The notes under the pieces: model-generated | Told to the model about the DNA's origin: nothing | Database searches by the model: none | Seen by the model: only the letters and a program-made list of their open reading frames with translations | Translations under genes and position numbers: made by a program | Part shown: positions 40,029 through 48,091 of the stretch, in pieces | Layout of the letters: every line of letters starts with the position of its first letter | Numbering within the stretch: the stretch's first letter is position 1 | Source of the DNA: CAWGOF01 sp963824225 | GTDB taxonomy: Bacteria > Acidobacteriota > Polarisedimenticolia > Polarisedimenticolales > Polarisedimenticolaceae | Reading direction: 5' to 3' | Assembly: GCA_963824225.1 (NCBI GenBank) | Contig: CAWGOF010000001.1 | Coordinates: forward strand, 62,001 to 126,000 | Length of the DNA: 64,000 nucleotides

Positions 40029-40601
40029 ATGACTCGACCGAACGCCATCATTCTCGTGCTAGTGACGCTCGTGGCGCCACGAGCCTCCGCTACGGAGAGA
40101 CGGTCGAGGGTCTCGGAAGTCCTCGACGGAGCGTACCGCCTCCGATACGACGGGAGCTACCGATCCATCTCATTTCCGGGCGGTGACGTGCCGATCGAGC
40201 AGGGCGTGTGCACGGACGTCATCGTCCGCGCCTATCGCGCGGCTGGCGTCGACCTTCAGCTGCTCGTCCACGAGGACATGTCGCGTGCCTTCGAGGCCTA
40301 CCCGCCGCACTGGGGCCTCACCGGGCCGGACCCCAACATCGACCATCGACGTGTCCCGAACCTGGCGACGTTTTTCGACCGGCACGGTCGACGACTGCCG
40401 GTGTCCTCGCGGGCCGAGGACTACGAGCCCGGAGACGTCGTCACGTGGCGCCTGCCTTCCGGCGTCCCGCACACCGGCCTCGTGTCGGATCGGGTGCCGA
40501 ATGGGACGCCGCTCGTCGTCCACAACATCGGCGCAGGCGCTCGCGTCGAGGATGTGCTCTTCGCCTACGAGATCATGGGCCACTACCGCTACGATCCATG
40601 A
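40029..40601 (+). CDS. Secreted DUF1287-family protein
   Basis: 190 residues with a signal peptide (IILVLVTLVAPRASA). It shows the family pattern: GVCTDVIVRAYRAAGVDL (Cys-Thr-Asp), LVHEDM, YPPHWGLTGPDPNIDHRRVPNL, then GDVVTWRLPSGVPHTGLVSD and a late HNIG. The Cys, His and Asp order suggests an NlpC/P60-like peptidase fold acting on the cell wall, which is inference. A single gene ending before the TGCCCC hairpin. Confidence 0.85.
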   Translation: MTRPNAIILVLVTLVAPRASATERRSRVSEVLDGAYRLRYDGSYRSISFPGGDVPIEQGVCTDVIVRAYRAAGVDLQLLVHEDMSRAFEAYPPHWGLTGPDPNIDHRRVPNLATFFDRHGRRLPVSSRAEDYEPGDVVTWRLPSGVPHTGLVSDRVPNGTPLVVHNIGAGARVEDVLFAYEIMGHYRYDP

Positions 40602-40604
40602 GCC

Positions 40605-40644
40605 TGCCCCATTTGGGGCAGAAACTGAGAGTGTCCCCGTTTTT
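40605..40644. repeat. Hairpin plus half-copy of the dispersed GGGGACACTCT repeat
   Basis: TGCCCCATTTGGGGCA (40605-40620) is a perfect 6-bp stem between convergent genes. Bases 40621-40644, read inverted, are AAAAACGGGGACACTCTCAG followed by TTTC, matching AAACGGGGACACTCTTGG at 8968. Together they probably separate the two convergent transcripts. Confidence 0.5.
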
Positions 40645-41686
40645 ACTTCAGCACTTCCTCGAAGAACTCGAGGGCCCGCGGATCGCCGCTCTGGCCGAGC
40701 CAGAAGACCGCGGCACGGCGCACGGCGGAGTGGCGGTGCGGTGAGCGTGCGATCTCGATCAGCAAAGGAATGCCGCGGTCGCGCGGGAGCTGGCTCAGAG
40801 CGAACACCGCCTGCTCCTTGACCTCGATGCTCGGATCGTCGTCCACGGAGTCGCGGATCGTCTCGGGAATGCGCTCGCCGGCTTCCTGTGCCAGCCAGAA
40901 CAACGCCTTCGAGCGCATCTCGGGCCGCGGGTCGCGTTTCGCCAGGTCGATGAGGATCGCGTCGGAGCCCGGCGCATCGCTGATCGAGATCGCGAACACC
41001 GCCTGATCGCGGACCTCGTCGCTCGGGTCCTTCCGGGCCATCTCCTCCAAGCGGTCGAGCGACTCGGCGCCGCGCGTCGAGCCGAGCCAGAACGCCGCCT
41101 TGGCCCGGAGCCACGCGGGAGAGTCGGCGCCGGCGAATCGGAAGAGCGCCCGACCGGCCGATGGCTCCGCATGAAACGCCACGGCGACGAGCGCCTCGTC
41201 GGCCAGGTCCTCCTCTTTCCGCACCAGCTCCACGAGCAGGTCGACGCTGTCCTTGGCGTCGACCCCCTCGAGGAGCAGGATCTTCGCTCCGCCCGCGTCG
41301 ATCGCGCATTGCCCGCCGAACACGCGGACGCGCTCGATCCGCCGGTCGTCGACGCGCAGGAGCACGCGCAGCTCCCGATCGGCCATCGCGTCCGGGCGCA
41401 CATCGCCGTTGAACGTCATCGACCTGTCGTCGAGGCGACACTTGGCCTTGGATCCCTTCCAGTCGTGGCAGCACGGCCCGTCGTCGTGACCGGGAAGGCG
41501 CGGCACCGCGTACGCGACCCAGGTGTTCGGGCCGCGCGCCAGGTCGTCGATCGTCCGGGCGATGCTCCCCGCCACGGGCTGGGTGACCATCTTGGCGTTC
41601 TCGATCCACGGTACCGCGCTCGCGCTCGGCACCGTCGCGATGGCGATCAGCAGGCAGACCCACGAAGCTCGCATCTCATTTCTCAT
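40643..41686 (-). CDS. Secreted HEAT-repeat protein
   Basis: 347 residues. In-frame ATGs lie at 41686 and 41674; the second gives a cleaner signal peptide (ASWVCLLIAIATVPSASA). A non-repeat region (about 30-130) is followed by at least five HEAT repeats with the pattern (S/D)EVR-x-x-A-(V/L)-F-(A/W)-L, for example PSDEVRDQAVFAI, RPEMRSKALFWL and SIEVKEQAVFAL. Such stacks bind partner proteins. It overlaps the other HEAT gene by 11 bp and is last in the ECF sigma operon. Confidence 0.8.
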   Translation of the reverse strand: MRNEMRASWVCLLIAIATVPSASAVPWIENAKMVTQPVAGSIARTIDDLARGPNTWVAYAVPRLPGHDDGPCCHDWKGSKAKCRLDDRSMTFNGDVRPDAMADRELRVLLRVDDRRIERVRVFGGQCAIDAGGAKILLLEGVDAKDSVDLLVELVRKEEDLADEALVAVAFHAEPSAGRALFRFAGADSPAWLRAKAAFWLGSTRGAESLDRLEEMARKDPSDEVRDQAVFAISISDAPGSDAILIDLAKRDPRPEMRSKALFWLAQEAGERIPETIRDSVDDDPSIEVKEQAVFALSQLPRDRGIPLLIEIARSPHRHSAVRRAAVFWLGQSGDPRALEFFEEVLK

Positions 41687-43199
41687 CGAGCAGCTCCAGC
41701 ATGTATTCGGTCGCGTCCTTCGATCCCGACACCGCGAGGAGCTGCACCGCCTCGCGCTTCAGCCGTGGGTCGGTCTCCTTCCGGCTGATCTCGATCAGCG
41801 CCTTCACGGCGCCGCGCGTGAACAGCGCCCCGAGCACGGCGCGCTTGTTCTCGAACGACTTCTCCTGCCGGTAGAGCTCGATCAGCGATTGCGGGGATAC
41901 GTTGCCCGCGACGCCGAGCCCCTGGATCGCCGCGGCGCGCAGGCGCGGCTCGGGGTCGCTGCGCGCGATCGAGACCAAGCGTCCGGAGCCCGGGCCGACC
42001 GCCTGGGCCTGGATGATCCGCTCCTTGACCTCGATCGACCGCTCGTCGTCGTAGATCTTCCACAGCTCGTCCGCTCCACCCATGACGCCGAGGAGCTGAA
42101 TCGCCTGCTCGCGCACTTGAGGATCGGACGGGTCGCGCGCGGCGCGTACGACCGGCTCCTTGTGGCCTCCGACCATGAACGCGCTGAGCAGGGCTTGGCG
42201 CGTGGCGCTCGATCGCTCGTTCTCGTACAGCTGCTCGAGCTCCTCGGTGGCGCCCATCGCTCCGAGGAGTTGGATCGCCTGCTGGCGCACCTCGGGATCG
42301 CGATCGGTGCGCGCGATCTCGAGGAGCCGCGTCCTGTTCCCCGAGACCATGTAGGCCGAGAGCAGCGCTTGGCGCACCTCGCCCTCGAGCTCGGCGTCGA
42401 GCTTCTCGAGAGCACCCCGTGCGCCCATGGCCCCGAGGAGCTGGATCGCCTGGGCCTGGAGATCGGAGTTCGATTCGCTGCGGGCCACGGCGAAGAGCTC
42501 CTCGTCCGCGCCCGAGACCATATACGCCTGGAGCACCGCCTGCTTGACCTCGGCGTCGCCGGCCGTGCGGTAGATGTCGCCGAGGACCTGGCGGTTGCGC
42601 GCGCCCCCGGCGACGCCGAGGCTCTGCACGGCCGCGGCGCGCAGCTCGGGCTCGCGCTTGGGATCCTTGGCCACCTCGACGACGATCTCGGTCGCGCGGG
42701 GGAGGCCGCTCTGGAGCAGCATGAACAGCGCCTGTTGCTTGTCCGAGGTCGGACGGTCGCTGCGCAGGAACTTCTCGAGGTGCGGGAGCGCACGCTCGGG
42801 ATCGGCCTGCACGAGCGCCATCAGGGCCATCGACTTCAGGTTGGTGTCCGAGTCGTCGATCGCGGCCTCGCCGCGCAGCTCGTCGCGCAGCTCCTCCGCG
42901 TCATCGAGCCATGGGCTCGCGGGGTGCTTGTGCTCGAGCTCGTCGAGCGCGAGCAGCGCCTGGTCGACGCGCGACAGCTTACCGAGCGCGTAGGCCCGCC
43001 AGTACAGCGCGTCATCGGCCCGATCGCCGCCGCCCTTCGCTGCTTCGCGGAACAGCGACTCGGCGCGCTCCCACTGCTTGCGGTCGAGAGCGGCGCGCCC
43101 CTGCTCGTACGGGTCGTCTGCGGCGAGCAGGTAGGGCGGGAGGAGCGACAGGAGCAGGCCCAGGACGAGCGCCATGCCCCATGCTGTGTTCCTGTTCAT
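41676..43199 (-). CDS. Secreted TPR/HEAT-repeat protein
   Basis: 507 residues from ATG 43199 after GGAGAGC. Signal peptide MNRNTAWGMALVLGLLLSLL, a TPR-like start (YEQGRAALDRKQWERAESLF), then a long run of HEAT repeats of about 33 residues sharing (D/E)-x-x-x-(R/Q)-x-Q-A-I-Q-L-L-G-x-M-G, at least ten copies. A scaffold role in the periplasm is likely. It lies between the anti-sigma and second HEAT genes, so it is probably part of the sigma regulon or envelope-stress machinery. Confidence 0.82.
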   Translation of the reverse strand: MNRNTAWGMALVLGLLLSLLPPYLLAADDPYEQGRAALDRKQWERAESLFREAAKGGGDRADDALYWRAYALGKLSRVDQALLALDELEHKHPASPWLDDAEELRDELRGEAAIDDSDTNLKSMALMALVQADPERALPHLEKFLRSDRPTSDKQQALFMLLQSGLPRATEIVVEVAKDPKREPELRAAAVQSLGVAGGARNRQVLGDIYRTAGDAEVKQAVLQAYMVSGADEELFAVARSESNSDLQAQAIQLLGAMGARGALEKLDAELEGEVRQALLSAYMVSGNRTRLLEIARTDRDPEVRQQAIQLLGAMGATEELEQLYENERSSATRQALLSAFMVGGHKEPVVRAARDPSDPQVREQAIQLLGVMGGADELWKIYDDERSIEVKERIIQAQAVGPGSGRLVSIARSDPEPRLRAAAIQGLGVAGNVSPQSLIELYRQEKSFENKRAVLGALFTRGAVKALIEISRKETDPRLKREAVQLLAVSGSKDATEYMLELLDEK

Positions 43200-43212
43200 C
43201 GAAGCTCTCCGT

Positions 43213-43938
43213 TCAGATCTGGTTCTGGATGTCATGGCGGGTCTCGCTCTCGGCGATGCGCATCTTGATCAACAGGCCGTTGGCCTGGATCCGCCGCCAC
43301 AGGGCGTTGAACTCGGGGCCACTCACGGTCGTCGGGGTGTTGGCGATCTCGACGAGCACGCGCTCGAGCTCGTCGAGCAGCTGGGCCAGGTGCGCCTGGC
43401 CGGCATGCACGGCGGTCGCCCGGTAGATCCGGTTGTCCGCGGCGAGCCGCTCCGCCGTCTGGGGTCCCATACCGAGGTCAGTCGTCGGCGCCTGCTGCGT
43501 GTTGACGAGATCGCGCAGCACGCGCTCGGAGCGCTCGAGGTGCTCGCTGACCGCGAGCAGCAGGATCCGCTCGCGCTGCTCGGGCGTGAGCGCGATCTCG
43601 GTCCGACCCTGCTCGCGGCCGGCCCAGAAGGCGAGCGCGGCGAGCACGAGGGCGGCCGCCGCCGCGGCCAGGCGCGGCCAGCGGAGCCAGGACGAGAGTG
43701 TGCGCGCAGACCTCGCAGGCTCGGCGATGCGCGCCGTTACCTTGCGGTACACGCGATCCTCGTAGGCAAGGTCGCGCTCGGGCACGACGGGTGGCGCGAT
43801 CGCCTGGAGCAGGCTCGCGAGCGCGGCTTGCTCGGCGCGGCAGTGCTCGCACGCCTCGAGGTGCTCGCGCACCGCGTCGGTCGCCGGGCGCTCGCGGTAA
43901 TGCAACAGCACCAGATCGTCTTGCGAGAGATGGCTCAT
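43213..43938 (-). CDS. Membrane anti-sigma factor (zinc-finger type)
   Basis: 241 residues. The N-terminal domain has HLEACEHCRAEQAAL, the HxxxCxxC anti-sigma zinc motif, with Leu-rich helices before it. One membrane helix (LAAAAAALVLAALAFWAG) follows near residue 95, then a periplasmic region with LLLAVSEHLERSERVLRDLV. It binds and holds the ECF sigma factor encoded upstream, overlapping its stop by 4 bp. Confidence 0.88.
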   Translation of the reverse strand: MSHLSQDDLVLLHYRERPATDAVREHLEACEHCRAEQAALASLLQAIAPPVVPERDLAYEDRVYRKVTARIAEPARSARTLSSWLRWPRLAAAAAALVLAALAFWAGREQGRTEIALTPEQRERILLLAVSEHLERSERVLRDLVNTQQAPTTDLGMGPQTAERLAADNRIYRATAVHAGQAHLAQLLDELERVLVEIANTPTTVSGPEFNALWRRIQANGLLIKMRIAESETRHDIQNQI

Positions 43939-44564
43939 CGATCGGTCCCCGTCGCGCGGTCGAGCGCGGCCCGCAGCTTGCGAACCGCGCGGAAGATGTT
44001 GTTCTTGACCGACCCTTCGGGCGTGCCCATCACCCGCGCGATCTCGTGGATCGGAAGATCCTCGAAATGACGCAGCGAGAACGCGACGCGCTCCTTGGCC
44101 GTCAGGTGCCCGAGCTCCTCTTCGATCCGGGCCTTCAGCTCGCGCCCGGCGGCATGGCGCTCGGGGCCCGGCTCGGCGCCGACCGGCTCGCGAGACCCGG
44201 GCCGGTCGAGCTCGTCCGTCTGCCGGATCTTGCGGCGCCGCAGCGTGTCGATCGCGCAGTTCGAGGCGATGGCGTAGAGCCACGTCGAGACCTGCGCGTG
44301 CGGGTCGAAGCGCTCGATCGCGCGGTACGCGCGGAGGAACGTCTCCTGGACGATGTCTTCGGCGTCCTGCTCGTTGCCCGTCATCCGGTACGCCAGGCGG
44401 AACACCGGCCGGCTGTGCGCGTCGACGAGCATGCGGAACGCCTCCGGGTCTCCGTGCTGCGCTCGCTCGAGCGCCGCTGCTTCCGACCCTCCCATCGCGA
44501 GGGTGGAACGCGCGGGGGCGCCTGCGGTTAGGTCGGGACGCGGATTCCCCGGCTTTTCGGCCAT
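43935..44564 (-). CDS. ECF-type RNA polymerase sigma factor
   Basis: 209 residues. Region 2: FRLAYRMTGNEQDAEDIVQETFLRAYRAIERFDP then WLYAIASNCAIDTLRRRK. Region 4: LTAKERVAFSLRHFEDLPIHEIARVMGTPEGSVKNNIFRAVRKLR. This is a complete RpoE-like sigma with its anti-sigma next. The DtxR gene ends only 19 bp upstream, so it may be read together with the iron operon. Confidence 0.93.
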   Translation of the reverse strand: MAEKPGNPRPDLTAGAPARSTLAMGGSEAAALERAQHGDPEAFRMLVDAHSRPVFRLAYRMTGNEQDAEDIVQETFLRAYRAIERFDPHAQVSTWLYAIASNCAIDTLRRRKIRQTDELDRPGSREPVGAEPGPERHAAGRELKARIEEELGHLTAKERVAFSLRHFEDLPIHEIARVMGTPEGSVKNNIFRAVRKLRAALDRATGTDR

Positions 44565-44583
44565 CGGGCCTCGAATGCGGAGA

Positions 44584-45261
44584 CTATCGGGTGGCGAGCC
44601 GCTTGACGTAGATCTGCGACGCGATCTGCGGATCGAGGGCCAGCGTGGTCTCGCCGATCCGCAAGACGGCCGCAGGTCGGGCCTGCTCGAGCCGCACGGT
44701 GACCGACGGCAGGATGCCCAGGCTCGACAGGCGGGTCAGCAGCTCCGCGTCCCGCGGCACGATGTACACGATTCGCGCGTCGGTACCCACGGGCAGCCGG
44801 TCGAGCGGCTGGACGAGCGGCGCGACCGCGGTCGACAGCGTCCGGCAGCACGGTCCGGGCGGGATCGGCTTCCCGTGCGGACAGTGGGACGGGTGTCCGA
44901 GGAACGAGCACACCGAGTCGGTGACCTCGGAGCTCAGCGCGTGCTCCATCGCGCACGCGGTGCGGTTGATCTGGGCCTCGTCGCGCACGGCGAGGACGTG
45001 CGCGAGCAGGAACTCGGCGAGCCGGTGGCGGCGGATCTGTCGGGATGCAAGCTCGCGCCCGGCGTCGGTCATCCGGACTCGCGGGCCGTCGATCCGCACG
45101 TAGTCGCGGGCGACGAGCCGCTCGAGCACCGCCTCGGCGTCGGGAAGCTTGCTCCCGGTCACCGCGTCGTGCCGGCTGCCCCGCCCGTGCTCGTCGAGCG
45201 TCCACAGCTCCTCGAGCAGCTCCTCGACCTCTTGCTCGGCGAGCCCGGCGTAGTGCGTCAT
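44584..45261 (-). CDS. DtxR/MntR-family metal regulator with C-terminal FeoA domain
   Basis: 225 residues. A winged-helix N-terminus (EELLEELWTLDEH... VLERLVARDYVRIDGPRVRMTDAGRELA) is followed by the dimerisation/metal domain with HRLAEFLLAHVL, EHALSSEV and GHPSHCPHGKPIP. The C-terminal 70 residues are an SH3-like FeoA domain (LLTRLSSLGILPSVTVRLEQ). It represses or activates metal genes in response to Fe2+ or Mn2+. It is coupled to the Cys-rich mini-protein and FeoB, so feedback control of this iron-uptake operon is likely. Confidence 0.9.
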   Translation of the reverse strand: MTHYAGLAEQEVEELLEELWTLDEHGRGSRHDAVTGSKLPDAEAVLERLVARDYVRIDGPRVRMTDAGRELASRQIRRHRLAEFLLAHVLAVRDEAQINRTACAMEHALSSEVTDSVCSFLGHPSHCPHGKPIPPGPCCRTLSTAVAPLVQPLDRLPVGTDARIVYIVPRDAELLTRLSSLGILPSVTVRLEQARPAAVLRIGETTLALDPQIASQIYVKRLATR

Positions 45262-45518
45262 CGCGCGCCTGCAGCCTTGCGCCACAGTCGGCGGATCCCA
45301 TCGACCACGCGCGACGAGCGGGGGAAGCCGTAGTTGCAGCTCGGACAGGCGACGATCTCGCAACCGGCGTTCAGCGGGCAGCCGCCGCACACGCGTGTGC
45401 CGTGGGTGAACCGCGCGCCGCACAGCGGACACTGGAACGCCGTGGCCTCGGTCGTGGCATCCGGCGCGAGGGCGACGAACTCGGAGGCCGGCGGCTGGGT
45501 CGGCGTCGCGTCGCTCAT
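45258..45518 (-). CDS. Cys-rich mini-protein of the feo operon
   Basis: 86 residues from ATG 45518 (overlapping the FeoB stop). Eight cysteines lie between residues about 30 and 70: CPLCGARF, CGGCPLNAGC and CPSCNYGF. This may bind zinc or an iron-sulfur cluster. The place between FeoB and the DtxR gene suggests a FeoC-like helper, but the sequence is not FeoC. Its stop overlaps the DtxR start by 4 bp. Confidence 0.7.
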   Translation of the reverse strand: MSDATPTQPPASEFVALAPDATTEATAFQCPLCGARFTHGTRVCGGCPLNAGCEIVACPSCNYGFPRSSRVVDGIRRLWRKAAGAR

Positions 45519-47521
45519 TACAGCCTCACGTGGAACCAGCCGAGCACGAGGTGCAGCAGCGCGCCGACGCCCAGGGCGAACGGGATGACGAAGCCCGAGA
45601 TCGCGAGCGCGGTGCGCCAGCCGCGCTCCTTGACGATCATGAAGAAGTTCGCGATGCACGGCATGAACAGCGTGATCACGACGACGGCGACGAGGATCTG
45701 CGCCGGATCGAGGCGCCCCTGATCGGCGAGCGAGTACAGGCCCGCGGCACCGAAGTCGCGGCGCAGGAAGCCGATCAGGAACACGCCCGCGGCCTCGCGC
45801 GGCAGGCCGAGGAGGCCCTTCACGACCGGCTCGACGGCGCGCTCGGCCACGCCGAGCCAGCCCAGCCGATCGACGACGAACAGGATGAGCGTGCCCAGGA
45901 CGAAGAGCGGCACCGCCTCCTTCAGATACCACTCGAGGCGCGCCAGCGTCTTGACCGTGATGTTGCTCAGCTTGGGCAGGCGCAGCGGCGGAAGCTCGAG
46001 AATGAAGTCGCTGCCGCGGCCCGGGATCACGCGCGCCGCGAGCGCGCCGACGAGGAGGATCGTTCCCGTCACCACGCCGAGCCAGATCAGGGCCGCGACA
46101 GGGGAGAGCGAGCCGAGCATCGCCAGCACGACGCTCAGCTGGGCCGAGCACGGGACGCCGAGCGCGAGGAGCAGCGTGACGATGATCCGCTCCTTCTTCG
46201 TCTCGAGGATCCGCGCGGTCAGCGTGGCCATCGTGTCGCAGCCCAGGCCGAGGACCATCGGCAGCACCGCCTTGCCGTTCAGGCCCATGTGCCGGAACCC
46301 GCGGTTGACGATCACGGCCAGGCGCGGGAGGTAGCCCGAGTCCTCGATCGCGCCGAACGCCAGGAAGAACGTGGTGACGATCGGCAGGATCAGGGCCAGC
46401 GCGTAGGTCAGGGCCATCGTGATCACGCCGTACGGCCCGACGAACAGATCGCGCAGCCAGGCCCAGGGGGCGATGCGGTCGAACAGGGCGGTGGCGCCCG
46501 GGTTGATGTACTGGCCGAACACGCCGTTCTCGAGCCAGTCGACGAGCGTGCCCGCGCCGAGCACGCCGACGAACTCGTAGACCAGGAACAGGACGAGGGC
46601 CAGGATCGGCAGACCCCACAGGCGATGGATCGACGCGCGCTCGAGCCATGCGGCGATCCGCCGCGTCGGAGCCGCGCGATCGTCGCGTCGACCGGCGAGG
46701 CCCTGGAGCACGCGCCGCGACTCGTCGGCTCGCGCGCGGTGGATGACGTAGGCCACGGGCTCGTGGAGCGTGCGGCGCAGCTCCTGGCGCACATCCTCGA
46801 TCGTTGCGAGCGACTGCGCCGACACGCGCGCACGTAGCCAGTCGACGAGCGTCTCGTCCCCGGCGAGCACGAGGATCCCCAGCGCACGCGGCGCGACGTG
46901 CGCCCGAGGCAGGAGCGGGACGATCCGGGTCAGGGCGTGCTCGACGGCGATCGGGTAGCGCACGGCCGCGTGGCCGGTCTTGGGCGTGGCCAGCGCGTCG
47001 CGCAGCCGAGCGATGCCCTTCTTGCGCACGGCGATCGTCGGCACGACGTCGACGCCCAGCACCGCGGCGATGCCTGGCATGTCGATCGCGATCCCACGCT
47101 CGCGCGCCTCGTCCTGCATGTTCAGGCACAGCACGTGCGGCAGGCCCATCTCCGCGACCTGGAGCGCGAGCGTGACGACGCGCTCCGGGCTCTTCGCGTC
47201 TCCGACGAGCACGACCGAGCCGACCGCGCGGTCGAGCAGCAGGTCGCGCGCGACGCGCTCGTCCTCGGAGTTGGGGAGCAGCGAGTTCACGCCCGGCGTG
47301 TCGACGAGCCGCGTCGGCCGATCGCCGAGCGTGAGCGAGCCGGTCGTGATCTCGACGGTCGTTCCGGGATAGTTCGAGACGGCGACGTAGCGCTTCGTCA
47401 GCGCGCAGAAGATCACGCTCTTGCCGACGTTCGCAGGGCCGAGGAGCACGACGTCGCCCGACCGATCGGCGGCGACCGGCTCTGCTTCCTCGACGACGAC
47501 GGCCGAAGCCCGAGGCGTCAC
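45518..47521 (-). CDS. feoB: FeoB ferrous iron transporter
   Basis: 667 residues from GTG 47521 (GTGA overlap with the Fur stop). The N-terminal G domain has G1 GPANVGKSV (the usual GNPNxGKS is changed), YPGTTVEI, G3 DTPGVN and G4 NMQD. It continues with a helical linker and a membrane domain of two Gate repeats: GAIEDSGYLPRLAVIVNR...GLGCDTMATLTARI and the later GFLRRDFGAAGLY. It imports Fe2+ across the inner membrane. It is shorter than E. coli FeoB (773). There is no separate feoA; the FeoA domain sits on the DtxR regulator. Confidence 0.95.
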   Translation of the reverse strand: MTPRASAVVVEEAEPVAADRSGDVVLLGPANVGKSVIFCALTKRYVAVSNYPGTTVEITTGSLTLGDRPTRLVDTPGVNSLLPNSEDERVARDLLLDRAVGSVVLVGDAKSPERVVTLALQVAEMGLPHVLCLNMQDEARERGIAIDMPGIAAVLGVDVVPTIAVRKKGIARLRDALATPKTGHAAVRYPIAVEHALTRIVPLLPRAHVAPRALGILVLAGDETLVDWLRARVSAQSLATIEDVRQELRRTLHEPVAYVIHRARADESRRVLQGLAGRRDDRAAPTRRIAAWLERASIHRLWGLPILALVLFLVYEFVGVLGAGTLVDWLENGVFGQYINPGATALFDRIAPWAWLRDLFVGPYGVITMALTYALALILPIVTTFFLAFGAIEDSGYLPRLAVIVNRGFRHMGLNGKAVLPMVLGLGCDTMATLTARILETKKERIIVTLLLALGVPCSAQLSVVLAMLGSLSPVAALIWLGVVTGTILLVGALAARVIPGRGSDFILELPPLRLPKLSNITVKTLARLEWYLKEAVPLFVLGTLILFVVDRLGWLGVAERAVEPVVKGLLGLPREAAGVFLIGFLRRDFGAAGLYSLADQGRLDPAQILVAVVVITLFMPCIANFFMIVKERGWRTALAISGFVIPFALGVGALLHLVLGWFHVRL

Positions 47522-47970
47522 GCCGACGCCCCTCCGCTCCCCGCATCCCGGCAGTCCCGGCACACGCCGCGGATCTGCAGGTTGTGCGTCAGGGGCAGGA
47601 AGTCGTGACGCTGGCACACCTCGTCCAGGAGCCGCCCGATCTCGTCCTCGATGAACTCGAGCATCGCGCCGCAGCGGATGCACAGCAGGTGCTCGTGCGG
47701 CGTGCGCCCGGCCCAGCGCTCGTAGCGCGCGCCGCCCTCGGGCATCTCGTGACGCCTCAGGAGCCCGAGGTCGACGAGGTGGGCGAGCGTCCGGTACACG
47801 GTGGCGCGGGACGCCCGCGCGCCCGACCGGCGCAGGGCCAGGACCAGCTCCTCGGCGTCGAAGTGGCCCCGCATCCGTGTCGCCCGCCCGAGGATCGCGA
47901 TGCGCTCGGGCGTCGCGCGCAAGCCCCGCTCGCGCATGCGCTCGAGGAACATCCGGCGGGCTGCTTCCAC
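47518..47970 (-). CDS. Fur-family metalloregulator
   Basis: 150 residues from GTG 47970 after AGGAGCGAGC. Winged helix with LRATPERIAILGRATRMRGHFDAEEL and RASRATVYRTLAHLVDLGLL; metal sites in HEHLLCIRCGAMLEF (CxxC) and the late CRDC. It regulates iron or peroxide genes by binding palindromes with metal. It leads the feo operon and a Fur-box-like palindrome lies just upstream, so it likely controls itself. Confidence 0.92.
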   Translation of the reverse strand: MEAARRMFLERMRERGLRATPERIAILGRATRMRGHFDAEELVLALRRSGARASRATVYRTLAHLVDLGLLRRHEMPEGGARYERWAGRTPHEHLLCIRCGAMLEFIEDEIGRLLDEVCQRHDFLPLTHNLQIRGVCRDCRDAGSGGASA

Positions 47971-47982
47971 GCTCGCTCCTGT

Positions 47983-47997
47983 TGAGACCGCGTCTCA
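47983..47997. promoter_or_regulatory. Fur-box-like operator of the feo operon
   Basis: TGAGACCGCGTCTCA, a perfect 6-3-6 palindrome sharing TGAGA...TCTCA with the classic Fur box TGAGAATnATTCTCA. It lies 13 bases upstream of the fur start and just downstream of the predicted transcription start. Confidence 0.6.
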
Positions 47998-48010
47998 GTT
48001 GCAGCGCGGG

Positions 48011-48019
48011 AGAGTAGCA
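48011..48019 (-). promoter_or_regulatory. Candidate extended -10 promoter of the feo operon
   Basis: The minus strand reads TGCTACTCT, an extended -10 (TGn plus TACTCT), the same form as tRNA-Glu's TGCTACACT. The -35 is weak. Confidence 0.4.
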
Positions 48020-48091
48020 AGCCCCGGCCCCCACGGCCAGAGCAAACCGGAGCGTTCAGGTCTCGTGGTGGGGGTCAGCGTTGCCGGTGCG

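Noticed and set aside
45519..47546. Open frame joined in front of the Cys-rich mini-protein
   Set aside because: It is FeoB read in another frame; the true start is ATG 45518 next to the FeoB stop.
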